Part shown: piece by piece, positions 10,486 through 18,997 of the stretch
How the letters are laid out: each line of letters opens with the position of its first letter
Numbering within the stretch: the stretch's first letter is position 1
NCBI GenBank assembly: GCA_900466005.1
Contig: UEGQ01000015.1
Coordinates: forward strand, 297,737-361,736
Length of the DNA stretch: 64,000 nt
Direction of reading: 5' to 3'
From: Hyphomicrobiales bacterium
GTDB taxonomy: Bacteria; Pseudomonadota; Alphaproteobacteria; Rhizobiales; Rhizobiaceae
Program-made: the position numbers and the translations under genes
Notes under the pieces: model-generated
Databases searched by the model: none
Told to the model about the DNA's origin: nothing
The model's input: only the letters and a program-made list of their open reading frames with translations

Positions 10486-11055
10486 TCAAAGGCGCGCCAG
10501 AAACTGGGCGAAGACCATAGTCCCTTCCGGCCATGGGCCGTGACCGGACTCGGCGTTGATGTGGCCGCACTCTCCGGCATCGAGAAGCAACGAGCCCCAG
10601 GCGTTCGCAATATCCTCTGCCTGTTCGAATGCACCGAAGGGGTCGTTCCGGCTCGCCACCGTTATCGAGGGGAACGGCAGGGGCTCGCGTGGGTAAGGGC
10701 CGAAGGTCATCAGGTGTTTCGGCCTGATCGCCGGATTGGCGACGTCTGGCGGCGCGACGAAGAAGGCACCGGCTATCGTGCTCGTGAAGCGGGGTACCGC
10801 GTGGATGGCGGTCGCCACGCCCAGTGAATGCGCGACGAGTACAACGGGGCGGGTCGCCGCGTTGACCTCCTCGACAACCCGGTCGACCCAATCCTCCCTG
10901 ACGGGCTTTGACCATTCCGTCTGTTCGACACGGCGGGCAGTCGAGAGTTTCGCCTGCCAGCGGCTCTGCCAGTGGTCGGGTCCGGAGTTGGTGTAGCCGG
11001 GAATGATGAGGATATCGGCGTCGGATGCTTTCATGCCGCTTATCTGCGTTCGCAT
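10486..11055 (-). CDS. RBBP9/YdeN family serine hydrolase
   Basis: Small alpha/beta hydrolase of about 189 residues. Features are the N-terminal LIIPGYTNSGPDHWQSRW, the nucleophile elbow VAHSLGVATA with Ser, the acid in the ASRNDPFGAFEQA region and the catalytic His in GHINAESGHGPWPEG, which is the family's C-terminal signature. I start it at ATG 11055 because GGAGG lies just upstream; a Met seven codons on (11034) is also possible. It sits about 58 bases downstream of the flavocytochrome gene on the same strand. The substrate is unknown; members are proteases or esterases. Confidence 0.85.
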   Translation of the reverse strand: MRTQISGMKASDADILIIPGYTNSGPDHWQSRWQAKLSTARRVEQTEWSKPVREDWVDRVVEEVNAATRPVVLVAHSLGVATAIHAVPRFTSTIAGAFFVAPPDVANPAIRPKHLMTFGPYPREPLPFPSITVASRNDPFGAFEQAEDIANAWGSLLLDAGECGHINAESGHGPWPEGTMVFAQFLARL

Positions 11056-11113
11056 AACCTCCACGTCAAGACGAAGGCGGGTGTCGAACGCAGAAATTGC
11101 ATGCTCTGCGGCC

Positions 11114-12577
11114 TCAACGGATGAGGGCGGCAACCAGGGCCACAGTGAAGGTTGCCCCGTAGACGAGTGCCATGACCGAGATGAAGCGGCGCCTCACGAT
11201 CCGGCACACGACATCGTCGCCGCCGTCGAAGTCGAAGCGTTCCATGACGATGTGTGCGGCCGGCACCCCGGCCTGCACGAGCAAGCCGATGGCGCTTTCC
11301 ATCATGGCGGGTGGACCGCAGACGAAGGCGGTTATCGCTCCTCGGTCGAGGTCTTCCAGGATGCGGTCGAGGTGACCGGCGTCGCAGGTTCCTTTTTCGC
11401 AGCCGGAGTCATCATCCATGTCCGCGAGGAAGATCGCCCGGAAATCGTGCCCCGCCATCGCGTTCTCGATTTCCTTGCGAGCGACGTGGTCGGCGGCCGA
11501 CCGGGCGCCGGCGATCAGCCGCACGGGCCGCCGATCGCCCGTTGCGGCGAGTGCGCGAACAAGGCTGAGCACCGGCGCGATGCCGATGCCCCCGGCAAGG
11601 AGAACGATCGGGCCATTGCCGGCCTCCCGCAACGTGAAGCTGCCATGCGGTCCGTCGACGCCGACCCGTGTGCCGGGAGCGATGCTGCCTACGCTTCCGC
11701 TCATGTCGCCGGCGTTGCGGATCAGAAATCGCAACTGCGGCAAGTCGGACGGGGCCGAGGCGATCGAGAAGGGATTGTCGGTGACCGTGTGGCGGCGGCC
11801 GATCGTCAACCAGGCGAACTGGCCGGCGGCGAAGGAAAACCGTTCGGGGGCATCCGTCGTCAGCACGAGTTCGGCGATCGAGGGACTGAGCGAGCGCGCC
11901 GAGGTCACCGTGAAACCGCTGCGGAAGGCGTGGACGGGCCTCAAGACGTAAACGACGAAGAGCGACGCCAGGGCGACGAGCGCGATGAAGAGCAATGCGG
12001 CTGCGCCCAGGGGATCGGCCATGAAGCGTGCGTTCGTGAATGCGTGGTGAAGGCCGAACAGCACCAGTGCCACCGCCATCGCGCCGTGTCCGACGCGCCA
12101 GACCTGGTATGGCAAGACCTTTCCGCGCATATACTTGCCGGTCACAATGAGGATCCCCGCGAGCAGTGTCGCGATGACGCCTGTGAGCAGGTCCGGCCTC
12201 AGGAAATAGCCGAGCAGCCGGCTCGCCATAGCCGTGATGCCGCTTTCGCCGGCCCGAAAGAGGAAGAGGATGACGTGAAGGCCGACCATGCCGAGAGCGC
12301 CGACGGCGGCTAGCCGGTGAAAGCCCATGGTGCGGTCGAGGCCGATCCGTCCGGAGATGGTTTCGAAGCGGCCCGAGGTCACGAACTGCATCAGGAACAT
12401 GGAAAGTGCCGCCACGCCGGCTGCGCGCGCGAGCAACGGAAACACCGTCGCCCCCTGCGGGCCGCCCTTGAACGAGGCAAGCAGGACCGGACCTGCGGTC
12501 AGGACGACATAGGCGACGGCGAGCACCGGCGCGGAGAAGCCGATGAAGCGAGCTGGGGCTGATCTGGATTGCGGCAT
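11114..12577 (-). CDS. Ferric-reductase-like flavocytochrome (FRE/NOX-type oxidoreductase)
   Basis: Membrane protein of 487 residues. The first half has about six helices with histidines placed to bind haem (MGFHRLAAVG, VGLHVILFLF, VGHGAMAVALVLFGLHHAF). The second half is an FAD/NAD(P)H module: a ferredoxin-reductase FAD motif TVTDNPFSIASAP, the nucleotide motif VLLAGGIGIAPVLSLVRAL, and the terminal CGPPAMMESA. It should pass electrons from cytoplasmic NAD(P)H across the membrane to an outside acceptor, perhaps iron. After the usual end there is an added hydrophobic segment (ISVMALVYGATFTVALVAAL), an odd C-terminal anchor. Start ATG 12577 follows GGGAGA. It is divergent from an iron-permease-like gene. 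Confidence 0.88.
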   Translation of the reverse strand: MPQSRSAPARFIGFSAPVLAVAYVVLTAGPVLLASFKGGPQGATVFPLLARAAGVAALSMFLMQFVTSGRFETISGRIGLDRTMGFHRLAAVGALGMVGLHVILFLFRAGESGITAMASRLLGYFLRPDLLTGVIATLLAGILIVTGKYMRGKVLPYQVWRVGHGAMAVALVLFGLHHAFTNARFMADPLGAAALLFIALVALASLFVVYVLRPVHAFRSGFTVTSARSLSPSIAELVLTTDAPERFSFAAGQFAWLTIGRRHTVTDNPFSIASAPSDLPQLRFLIRNAGDMSGSVGSIAPGTRVGVDGPHGSFTLREAGNGPIVLLAGGIGIAPVLSLVRALAATGDRRPVRLIAGARSAADHVARKEIENAMAGHDFRAIFLADMDDDSGCEKGTCDAGHLDRILEDLDRGAITAFVCGPPAMMESAIGLLVQAGVPAAHIVMERFDFDGGDDVVCRIVRRRFISVMALVYGATFTVALVAALIR

Positions 12578-12629
12578 TCGGTGGTTCTCCCTGCGGCTGA
12601 CGCCATCCTGCAGCAAATGCAATGTTATT

Positions 12630-12643
12630 TTCGTATGCACGAA
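12630..12643. promoter_or_regulatory. Palindrome in divergent promoter region
   Basis: TTCGT-ATGC-ACGAA is a perfect inverted repeat with a four-base centre in the 175-base gap between the flavocytochrome and the iron-permease-like gene, in locally AT-rich DNA. It could be an operator for both genes. I cannot match it to a named regulator. Confidence 0.35.
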
Positions 12644-12752
12644 TGTTTTCGGACTGGCCTTGCCACAAGTCAATGCAGGGGCGTGTCCGGATCCGCCGGA
12701 ACGTCGAGGCAGCTCGCGCGTTTACCTGCGACTTTTCTCAGGCGGAGCGCCA

Positions 12753-13217
12753 ATGGCGGACAAGATAGGTATCTTCACGCGTTTCTCGACGGCCGTGTCG
12801 GAATGGACGGGGCGCCCGGTCGTCTTCGTTCTCGCTGTCGCAGCCATTCTCGCATGGGCGCTCACCGGCCCCGTGTTCGGCTTCAGTGAAACCTGGCAAC
12901 TGGTGGTCAACACCGGCACGACCATCATCACATTCCTGATGGTCTTCGTACTCCAGAACGCGCAGTCGCGTGACACCCGTGCAATTCAGACCAAGCTCGA
13001 CGAAATCATCCTGACCAGTCGGGCGGAGAACCGCTTCATAGGTATCGAGAATCTCGACGAGGAGGAGTTGAAGCGTCTCAATGCGCTTCTCGGCGAAGCG
13101 GCCAAGCGCGATCGACACGCGCGGGAGACGGCCCTTTCTGCCTATCACGATGGTTCGGAGGCGGGGCGAGACGAGGCGGAAGAGGCGCCGCCGCTCGAAC
13201 CGGCGGCTCCTCGCTGA
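12753..13217 (+). CDS. Low-affinity iron permease family protein
   Basis: A 154-residue inner-membrane protein of the low-affinity Fe2+ permease family (PF04120). Two hydrophobic segments are evident (VVFVLAVAAILAWALTGPVF and LVVNTGTTIITFLMVFVLQN), then the conserved QNAQSRDTRAIQTKLDEII and a charged, glutamate-rich cytoplasmic tail. Bacterial members are much shorter than the fungal transporter, so transport has not been shown by homology alone. Start ATG 12753 follows GGCGGAG. The divergent ferric-reductase-like gene supports a link with iron (inference). Confidence 0.82.
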   Translation: MADKIGIFTRFSTAVSEWTGRPVVFVLAVAAILAWALTGPVFGFSETWQLVVNTGTTIITFLMVFVLQNAQSRDTRAIQTKLDEIILTSRAENRFIGIENLDEEELKRLNALLGEAAKRDRHARETALSAYHDGSEAGRDEAEEAPPLEPAAPR

Positions 13218-13229
13218 CGGGATAGCGGC

Positions 13230-14531
13230 TCAGCCGAAGACGCGCTTGAAGATCGTGTCGACGTTCTTGGTGTGATAGCCGAGGTCGAACTTCTCGCGGA
13301 TTTGCTCTTCAGTGAGCGCTTTGCGCACGTCGGCGTCGGCGAGCAGCTCCTCGAGGAAGTCCGCGCCCTGTTCCCAGACCTTCATGGCATTGCGCTGGAC
13401 GAGCCGGTAGGCGTCCTCACGCGAGACGCCAGCCTGCGTGAGCGCCAGCAGCACGCGCTGCGAATGCACCAGGCCGCGGAACTTGTTGAGGTTCTTCAGC
13501 ATATTTTCCGGGTAGACGACGAGCTTCTCGACGACGCCCGCAAGCCGGTTCAGGGCGAAATCGAGGGTGATCGTCGTATCGGGGCCGATGCCGCGCTCGA
13601 CGCTCGAATGGCTGATGTCGCGCTCGTGCCAAAGAGCCACGTTTTCCATCGCCGGCACGACCGACATGCGCACGAGGCGGGCGAGGCCGGTCAGGTTTTC
13701 CGTCAGCACCGGGTTGCGCTTGTGCGGCATGGCCGACGAGCCCTTCTGGCCCGGCGAGAAGAATTCTTCCGCTTCCAGCACTTCCGTGCGCTGCATGTGG
13801 CGGATCTCGATCGCGACGTTTTCGATCGAGGAGGCGATGACGCCGAGGGTGGCAAAGAACATCGCATGGCGATCGCGCGGGATGACCTGCGTCGAGATCG
13901 GCTCCGGCTTCAGGCCGAGCTTCTCGCAGACATGTTCCTCGACGCGCGGGTCGATGTTGGCGAAGGTGCCGACGGCGCCGGAGATGGCGCCCGTCGCGAC
14001 TTCGGCGCGTGCCGCCTCGAGGCGCGCGCGGTTGCGGCTCATCTCGGCGTAGAAGCGGGCGAAGGTCAGGCCCATCGTCGTCGGTTCGGCGTGGATGCCA
14101 TGGCTGCGGCCGATGCGGATCGTATCCTTGTGCTCGAAAGCGCGCGTCTTCAGTGCGGTGAGCACGCGGTCCATATCGGCAAGCAGGATGTCGGCGGCGC
14201 GCACGAGCTGAATGTTGAAGGTCGTGTCGAGCACGTCCGACGAGGTCATGCCCTGGTGGACGAAGCGGCTGTCCGGGCCGACGAATTCGGCAAGATGGGT
14301 GAGGAAAGCGATGACGTCGTGCTTGGTGACGGCCTCGATCTCATCGATCCGGGCGACGTTGAACTCCGCCGCGCCACCCTTCTCCCAGATGGTCTTCGCC
14401 GCTTCCTTCGGGATCACGCCGATCTCGGCGAGCGCGTCGCAAGCGTGGGCCTCGATCTCGAACCAGATGCGGAACTTGGTTTCGGGCGACCAGACGGCGA
14501 CCATTTCGGGCCGGGAGTAGCGGGGGATCAT
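13230..14531 (-). CDS. purB: Adenylosuccinate lyase
   Basis: Fumarase/aspartase superfamily enzyme acting twice in purine synthesis: SAICAR to AICAR plus fumarate, and adenylosuccinate to AMP. The 433 residues have the start MIPRYSRPEMVAVWS, the catalytic regions TSSDVLDT and GRSHGIHAEP, and the superfamily signature GSSAMPHKRNP. The gene stands alone, convergent with the iron-permease-like gene 12 bases away and separate from the purCSQ operon. Confidence 0.97.
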   Translation of the reverse strand: MIPRYSRPEMVAVWSPETKFRIWFEIEAHACDALAEIGVIPKEAAKTIWEKGGAAEFNVARIDEIEAVTKHDVIAFLTHLAEFVGPDSRFVHQGMTSSDVLDTTFNIQLVRAADILLADMDRVLTALKTRAFEHKDTIRIGRSHGIHAEPTTMGLTFARFYAEMSRNRARLEAARAEVATGAISGAVGTFANIDPRVEEHVCEKLGLKPEPISTQVIPRDRHAMFFATLGVIASSIENVAIEIRHMQRTEVLEAEEFFSPGQKGSSAMPHKRNPVLTENLTGLARLVRMSVVPAMENVALWHERDISHSSVERGIGPDTTITLDFALNRLAGVVEKLVVYPENMLKNLNKFRGLVHSQRVLLALTQAGVSREDAYRLVQRNAMKVWEQGADFLEELLADADVRKALTEEQIREKFDLGYHTKNVDTIFKRVFG

Positions 14532-14592
14532 AGGGCTATCTTTCCTGGAAAGCTGCGGGATGGCGTCGCTTTAGCAAAGACTGCCGGCAATC

Positions 14593-15114
14593 TCAACGGT
14601 TGCGGCGTGCGAGCAGGAGGCTTGCCGCGACGAGAAAGGCAAGGCCGAATGGCAGGAAGAGACGCAAGCCAAGGACGCTGAACTGGAAGACCGCCGATGC
14701 GGAGGTGAACACGAACTGGAACGCCCAGATCCGCGTGCCGAACGGCGCATGCCACTGTGCGTAGAAGCTGCGATACTGCATGGCGAAGAGAAAAGCGGTG
14801 AAGGCGACCGTACCGACGGATAGAAACAGGAAACCGGCGGCAAAGCGCGTCTCCACCGGGCGGTCGAGGCTGAAGAAACGTGCGACGGGCACGGCGGTCA
14901 GCCATCCGAGCATGCCGCCGCCCAAAAAGAGCAGGAGCAACTGGTCGCGGTGCGCGTAGGGTGTCCAGTGCAGCATCCACATCGCGAGTTGGCAGGAAAG
15001 CGCCATGACCGCGCCCCAGACCGGCGCGCCGAGAAGCCAAAGGCCGGCAGACGGAATGCTGGCGGCAAGGCGGGTGCGCAATGTGAGCGGCGAGGGGCGG
15101 GAGGCCTGGAGCAT
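14593..15114 (-). CDS. Membrane protein of unknown function
   Basis: A 173-residue hydrophobic protein with about five membrane segments, for example GLWLLGAPVWGAVMALS, LLLLFLGGGMLGWLTAV, AAGFLFLSVGTVAFTAFLF and LRLFLPFGLAFLVAASLLLA. I do not recognise the family. Its ATG lies one base past the stop of the DUF2259 gene (TGACATG), so it is translationally coupled to it and probably acts with it. It ends 61 bases before the purB start on the same strand and may be transcribed into purB. Confidence 0.8.
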   Translation of the reverse strand: MLQASRPSPLTLRTRLAASIPSAGLWLLGAPVWGAVMALSCQLAMWMLHWTPYAHRDQLLLLFLGGGMLGWLTAVPVARFFSLDRPVETRFAAGFLFLSVGTVAFTAFLFAMQYRSFYAQWHAPFGTRIWAFQFVFTSASAVFQFSVLGLRLFLPFGLAFLVAASLLLARRNR

Positions 15115-15115
15115 G

Positions 15116-15850
15116 TCAGGGATGTACCGGCACGGCGATCCAGCGTCCGTCGCGGCCCTCGAAGCCGAAGCTCAGCACGAGGACCAGCGCCATGTGGACG
15201 GGAGGTGCTCCCGGCGGTGTATGGGTCACCACACCGGCGAGACGATAACCGGTCGCGCAATTGCGGCTCGCGGGCAGGTGGTCGTCTTCATGGACCAGGT
15301 CGTCTACGGCAGCGCCGTCGCGCTCGGTCAGTCGCAGCCGAAAGCCCCTGACCTCCTCGACGATGTCCTTGCAGGCCGACGGCGAGGGAAGTGCGTATTC
15401 CTCCAGCACCAGCGCATAGGGCTTGCCGAAGGGCGGGTCGCTGGGGAAGGGCAGATACCGAAGCCGATGCGGGTCGGAGTCGACTTCCGTCGTCGGGTTG
15501 AAGGTGACGACCTGCCCCGGTTCATCGGCAAGACCATTGCTTTCGATGAGCGGGGACGCCTTCCTTGCAGCTTCGGCACGGGCGGCCCCGAGGCCGGCCT
15601 GCTCGTCGTCGATCCGCACGCGGACCGGCGTTCCGGGGAGGTAGGCGTCCTTTACCGTGTCGAGAAAGTAGATGTTCGAATAGGGAAAGCCGGACCCGTC
15701 CTGGATGCCGTATTCCTCAAAGGCGTAGATCTTGCCATCGCCGGAAAAGCCGATCGACCGGAAGCCGGCGATGTCGCCGGCCGCGGCGGATGTCGCGGCG
15801 AGCGCGAAACCGGCCGTCAGTCCTGCAAGCGATCCCCACAATCCCTTCAA
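15116..15850 (-). CDS. DUF2259 secreted protein
   Basis: Periplasmic protein of 244 residues. The signal peptide ([21 protein letters not shown]) precedes a mature part starting [23 protein letters not shown], characteristic of DUF2259. Two cysteines (in [12 protein letters not shown] and RNCATGYR) may pair. No enzymatic role is known for the family. The start is a TTG at 15850 that overlaps the rpe stop by four bases, with GAGGG five to six bases upstream, so it is coupled to rpe. The membrane protein gene follows at once. Confidence 0.82.
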   Translation of the reverse strand: MKGLWGSLAGLTAGFALAATSAAAGDIAGFRSIGFSGDGKIYAFEEYGIQDGSGFPYSNIYFLDTVKDAYLPGTPVRVRIDDEQAGLGAARAEAARKASPLIESNGLADEPGQVVTFNPTTEVDSDPHRLRYLPFPSDPPFGKPYALVLEEYALPSPSACKDIVEEVRGFRLRLTERDGAAVDDLVHEDDHLPASRNCATGYRLAGVVTHTPPGAPPVHMALVLVLSFGFEGRDGRWIAVPVHP

Positions 15851-16524
15851 CGACGTCCCTCTTCGGCAGCCTTCTTCAGACTGTCGACGGTTTTGCGGTA
15901 GTCGTCAACGCCCTCGCCCTTGTAGATTGCCGAGCCTGCGACCAGCACGTTGGCGCCGGCAGAGGTGACGAGCGGGGCGGTGGTCACGGTAATCCCGCCG
16001 TCCACCTGGAGCATGATCGGGCGATCGCCGATCATCCGGTTCGCCTGGGCGATCTTCTCGACCATGGCAGGGATGAACTTCTGTCCGCCGAAGCCGGGAT
16101 TGACGCTCATGATCAGGAGCAGGTCGATGTCGTCGAGCACATGTTCGAGAACCGAGACCGGGGTCGCCGGATTGAGCGATACGCCGGCCTTCTTGCCGAG
16201 CGCCCGGATGGTCTGCAGCGAGCGGTGCAAGTGCGGGCCGGCCTCGGCGTGAACGGTGATGTAGTCGCACCCGGCCTCCGCGAAGGCTTCGAGATAAGGA
16301 TCGGCGGGCGCGATCATAAGGTGGCAGTCGAAGACGGCCTTCGTGTAGGGGCGGAGCGCCTTGACCACCGCCGGGCCGAAGGTGATGTTCGGCACGAAGT
16401 GGCCGTCCATCACGTCGAGGTGGATCCAGTCTGCGCCCGCGTCCACGACGTCGGCGACTTCCTGGCCGAGCTTCGCAAAATTGGAGGCGAGGATCGAAGG
16501 GGCGATCAGCAGCGGGCGGGTCAT
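15847..16524 (-). CDS. rpe: Ribulose-phosphate 3-epimerase
   Basis: TIM-barrel enzyme that interconverts ribulose 5-phosphate and xylulose 5-phosphate in the pentose phosphate pathway (and the Calvin cycle where present). The 225 residues contain the expected [30 protein letters not shown] with the metal and catalytic Asp, [19 protein letters not shown] and QVDGGI. The start ATG 16524 follows AAGGAAAGAG; an open frame extends much further upstream but overlaps the divergent SDR gene and is not coding. First gene of a coupled three-gene set. Confidence 0.97.
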   Translation of the reverse strand: MTRPLLIAPSILASNFAKLGQEVADVVDAGADWIHLDVMDGHFVPNITFGPAVVKALRPYTKAVFDCHLMIAPADPYLEAFAEAGCDYITVHAEAGPHLHRSLQTIRALGKKAGVSLNPATPVSVLEHVLDDIDLLLIMSVNPGFGGQKFIPAMVEKIAQANRMIGDRPIMLQVDGGITVTTAPLVTSAGANVLVAGSAIYKGEGVDDYRKTVDSLKKAAEEGRR

Positions 16525-16668
16525 GGGCTCTTTCCTTGTCGGCGGTGACTTTGGCGTGGCCTTAACATTGCGGGCCGGGCGCGGCAACCGTACCAAGGGC
16601 GAGGACGGCGAGCCACTTGACGTTGCCCGCCCGTCGGGCCATCCCTGCGCTGTTTGACGGAGGAGAGC

Positions 16669-17424
16669 ATGAAGCGGTTTGCAATCATCACCGGAGGCAG
16701 TTCGGGTATCGGCCGACACCTGGTGTCGGCCTTTGTCGCGGAGGGCTATGACGTTGCCTTCAGCCATCTCGGGGCCGTTGAAGATGCCGAGGCGACGGTT
16801 GCCGCCGCCTCCGGCAGCGGGCGGGTCATGGCGGCGGCCTGCGATGTCGGCGATGCCGCGGCCGTGGAACGTTTCGTCACCGAAACCGAGGCGTGGGCCG
16901 GACAGGCACCGGACGTGCTGGTCAACAATGCCGGCATCCAGACCTGGTCGCCGCTGCTCGAACTGTCCGAGGAACGCTGGGATGCGGTCATCCGCACCAA
17001 TCTCAAGGGCACCTTCCTGAATACGCAGATCGTCGCCCGGCACATGGTCAGCGCCGGCAAGGGGGGCTCCATCATCAATATCGGCTCCGGCTGCAACAAG
17101 CATGCCTTTCCGCGGCTCGTCGACTATACGGCCTCGAAGGGCGGGGTCGAACAGTTCACCAAGGTCGCGGCGGTCGAACTCGGGCCGAGCGGTATCCGGG
17201 TCAACTGCGTCGCGCCGGGCGCGATCGAGACCGAGCGGACCAAGGCGGAGGCGCCGGACTATGCGGAGACATGGGGTGCGGTGACGCCGCTGCGTCGCGT
17301 CGGCACACCTCGGGACGTCGCCGGTCCGGTCCTGTTTCTTGCAAGCGAGGCAGCCGGCTTCGTGACCGGCCAGACGATATGGGTCGACGGCGGCGTGTTT
17401 TCTCAGCCGCAATGGCCGTATTGA
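16669..17424 (+). CDS. Short-chain dehydrogenase/reductase
   Basis: NAD(P)-dependent oxidoreductase of 251 residues with the classical SDR features: cofactor motif TGGSSGIG at residues 8-15, VNNAG, the catalytic Ser in [11 protein letters not shown] and the YTASK tyrosine-lysine pair, and the end [16 protein letters not shown]. The start ATG 16669 follows GGAGGAG. It resembles FabG-like sugar or oxoacyl reductases; the substrate cannot be told from sequence. It is divergent from rpe and stands alone. Confidence 0.9.
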   Translation: MKRFAIITGGSSGIGRHLVSAFVAEGYDVAFSHLGAVEDAEATVAAASGSGRVMAAACDVGDAAAVERFVTETEAWAGQAPDVLVNNAGIQTWSPLLELSEERWDAVIRTNLKGTFLNTQIVARHMVSAGKGGSIINIGSGCNKHAFPRLVDYTASKGGVEQFTKVAAVELGPSGIRVNCVAPGAIETERTKAEAPDYAETWGAVTPLRRVGTPRDVAGPVLFLASEAAGFVTGQTIWVDGGVFSQPQWPY

Positions 17425-17553
17425 GCGGGCGACAGGCCGGGCGGGGGCTCGCCCCGTGCCATTAAGTAATATTTAATTGCCTATGTATTGTAATGGCGTC
17501 GTTTCGATACCGGAACGCCGCTTCCTCTTTTTTCTTTAGTAAGTGCTTATATT

Positions 17554-18954
17554 TTGAGTGATTATCCTGGCAAGTTCGCGCGTGACATCCGCGGAAATTT
17601 CGGCGTCCTGACGGCAATTCTCTTCGCGACCATTGCCCTGGCGATCGGCGTCGCCATCGACGTCAGCGCGGCTCTCAACCGCAAGATGGAGGTGCAGGGG
17701 GCTGCGGATGCCGCGGTCCTGTGGGCTGCTGCGCACTACGAGGACGACATGGACCTCGCATCGCTCGAGCCAACGGTCCAGGCCTATCTCTCGACGAATT
17801 CGAACGGTACCGCGGAGCTTCTCTCGGGACCGACGCTCACCAGCGACGGGGACCTCTGCCTTACTGCGAAATCGCGGGTGCCCACTACATTCATGCGGAT
17901 CGCGTCCATCGAGACGGTGCCGGTCAGCGTCAAGGCCTGCGCGCTGCCGATGAACCAGAATCAGATCGAGATAGCGCTCGTGCTCGACGTGTCGAGTTCG
18001 ATGGTCGAGCAGAACCGGTTCGTCCCGATGCAGACGGCCGTCACCAGCTTCCTCAACGGTCTGGCGAGCGACGGTGAGCTTCCCTCGAATGTGCGGATAT
18101 CGATCGTGCCGTTTTCGAGCCGCGTCAGTTTCGGCATGCATTATTCAGGCTGGTTCATGCCCTATAACGGCAAGCCCGCCATTCCCACCCGGTGGACCAA
18201 TCCGCAATCCGTCTATTCCTCGTCGAAGTACAGCTTTTCGAAGTGGCTGGATGGCGAAACCTGGCTCGCCTACACCTCCTCCAACTACTACTGGACGGGA
18301 TGTGCCGAGCCGAGGGCCGACGTCGACATGCGGACGACCGGCAACCTGACGGATCAGTCGCTCGGCGACGCCCCGCCGAGCGATATCGGTTTTGTCGCGA
18401 TGGACAACAACCCTCAATCCGCCCAGAGCTTCTGTCCTCCGCCGATTACGGAGCTGACGGGTGATCTCGCCGCACTGACAGCGGTGGTCGACGGCCTGAC
18501 GTCGGAGGGGTCGACGCGGCTGGATGCCGGCATGATCGCCGGTTGGTACACGCTCTCGCCGCGATGGGCGACGGCCTGGGAAACCGGGCAGCCGCTCGAA
18601 TACGGAAAGACCGCCAAGAAGTATGTGGTCTTCATGACCGACGGTGGCATGAACGTGAAGTACGGCCCTTCCGACAGCACCTCCGACAAGCTGGACTGGA
18701 TATGCGACAAGGAGCGCACCTCGGCCTGCAACAAGATCGCCGTCAACGCCCTGTTGTCGACCTGCAGCAAGATGAAGACTGCGGGAATAAAGATCTATTC
18801 GATCTCCTATTCCAACGACGCCGACGTCACCAATATTCGCAACTGCTCGTCGGGGGCGGGATATTACTATTCCGCCTCGGTCAGCAGCATCGAGGCGGTC
18901 TACAAGAAGATCGCGGAGGATGTCGTGGTTCAGGCGCTACGCCTCTCGCGCTGA
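17554..18954 (+). CDS. TadG-like pilus-type protein with von Willebrand A domain
   Basis: A 466-residue exported protein. Residues about 10-40 hold a TadE/TadG-like N-terminal anchor (RDIRGNFGVLTAILFATIAL) followed by the VQGAADAAVLWAA stretch common to TadG. A VWA domain starts near residue 145 with the metal site VLDVSSSM and has FMTDGGMNVKYG later. Six or more cysteines in the VWA insert could form disulfides. It is an orphan: no other tad/flp genes are nearby. The start is TTG 17554 with no clear ribosome site, and the 129 bases upstream are AT-rich compared with the surroundings. The function may be adhesion or surface structure (inference). Confidence 0.82.
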   Translation: MSDYPGKFARDIRGNFGVLTAILFATIALAIGVAIDVSAALNRKMEVQGAADAAVLWAAAHYEDDMDLASLEPTVQAYLSTNSNGTAELLSGPTLTSDGDLCLTAKSRVPTTFMRIASIETVPVSVKACALPMNQNQIEIALVLDVSSSMVEQNRFVPMQTAVTSFLNGLASDGELPSNVRISIVPFSSRVSFGMHYSGWFMPYNGKPAIPTRWTNPQSVYSSSKYSFSKWLDGETWLAYTSSNYYWTGCAEPRADVDMRTTGNLTDQSLGDAPPSDIGFVAMDNNPQSAQSFCPPPITELTGDLAALTAVVDGLTSEGSTRLDAGMIAGWYTLSPRWATAWETGQPLEYGKTAKKYVVFMTDGGMNVKYGPSDSTSDKLDWICDKERTSACNKIAVNALLSTCSKMKTAGIKIYSISYSNDADVTNIRNCSSGAGYYYSASVSSIEAVYKKIAEDVVVQALRLSR

Positions 18955-18997
18955 CGAGCGACGCGCACTTGTCGTGGACACAGCCCAGGTGGCGGCG

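Noticed and set aside
11003..12313. 436-codon plus-strand frame
   Set aside because: Antisense to the flavocytochrome; translation is low complexity and lacks motifs.
16525..17412. N-terminal extension of rpe to about 521 residues
   Set aside because: The added part is antisense to the SDR gene; ATG 16524 with AAGGAAAGAG gives a standard 225-residue epimerase.
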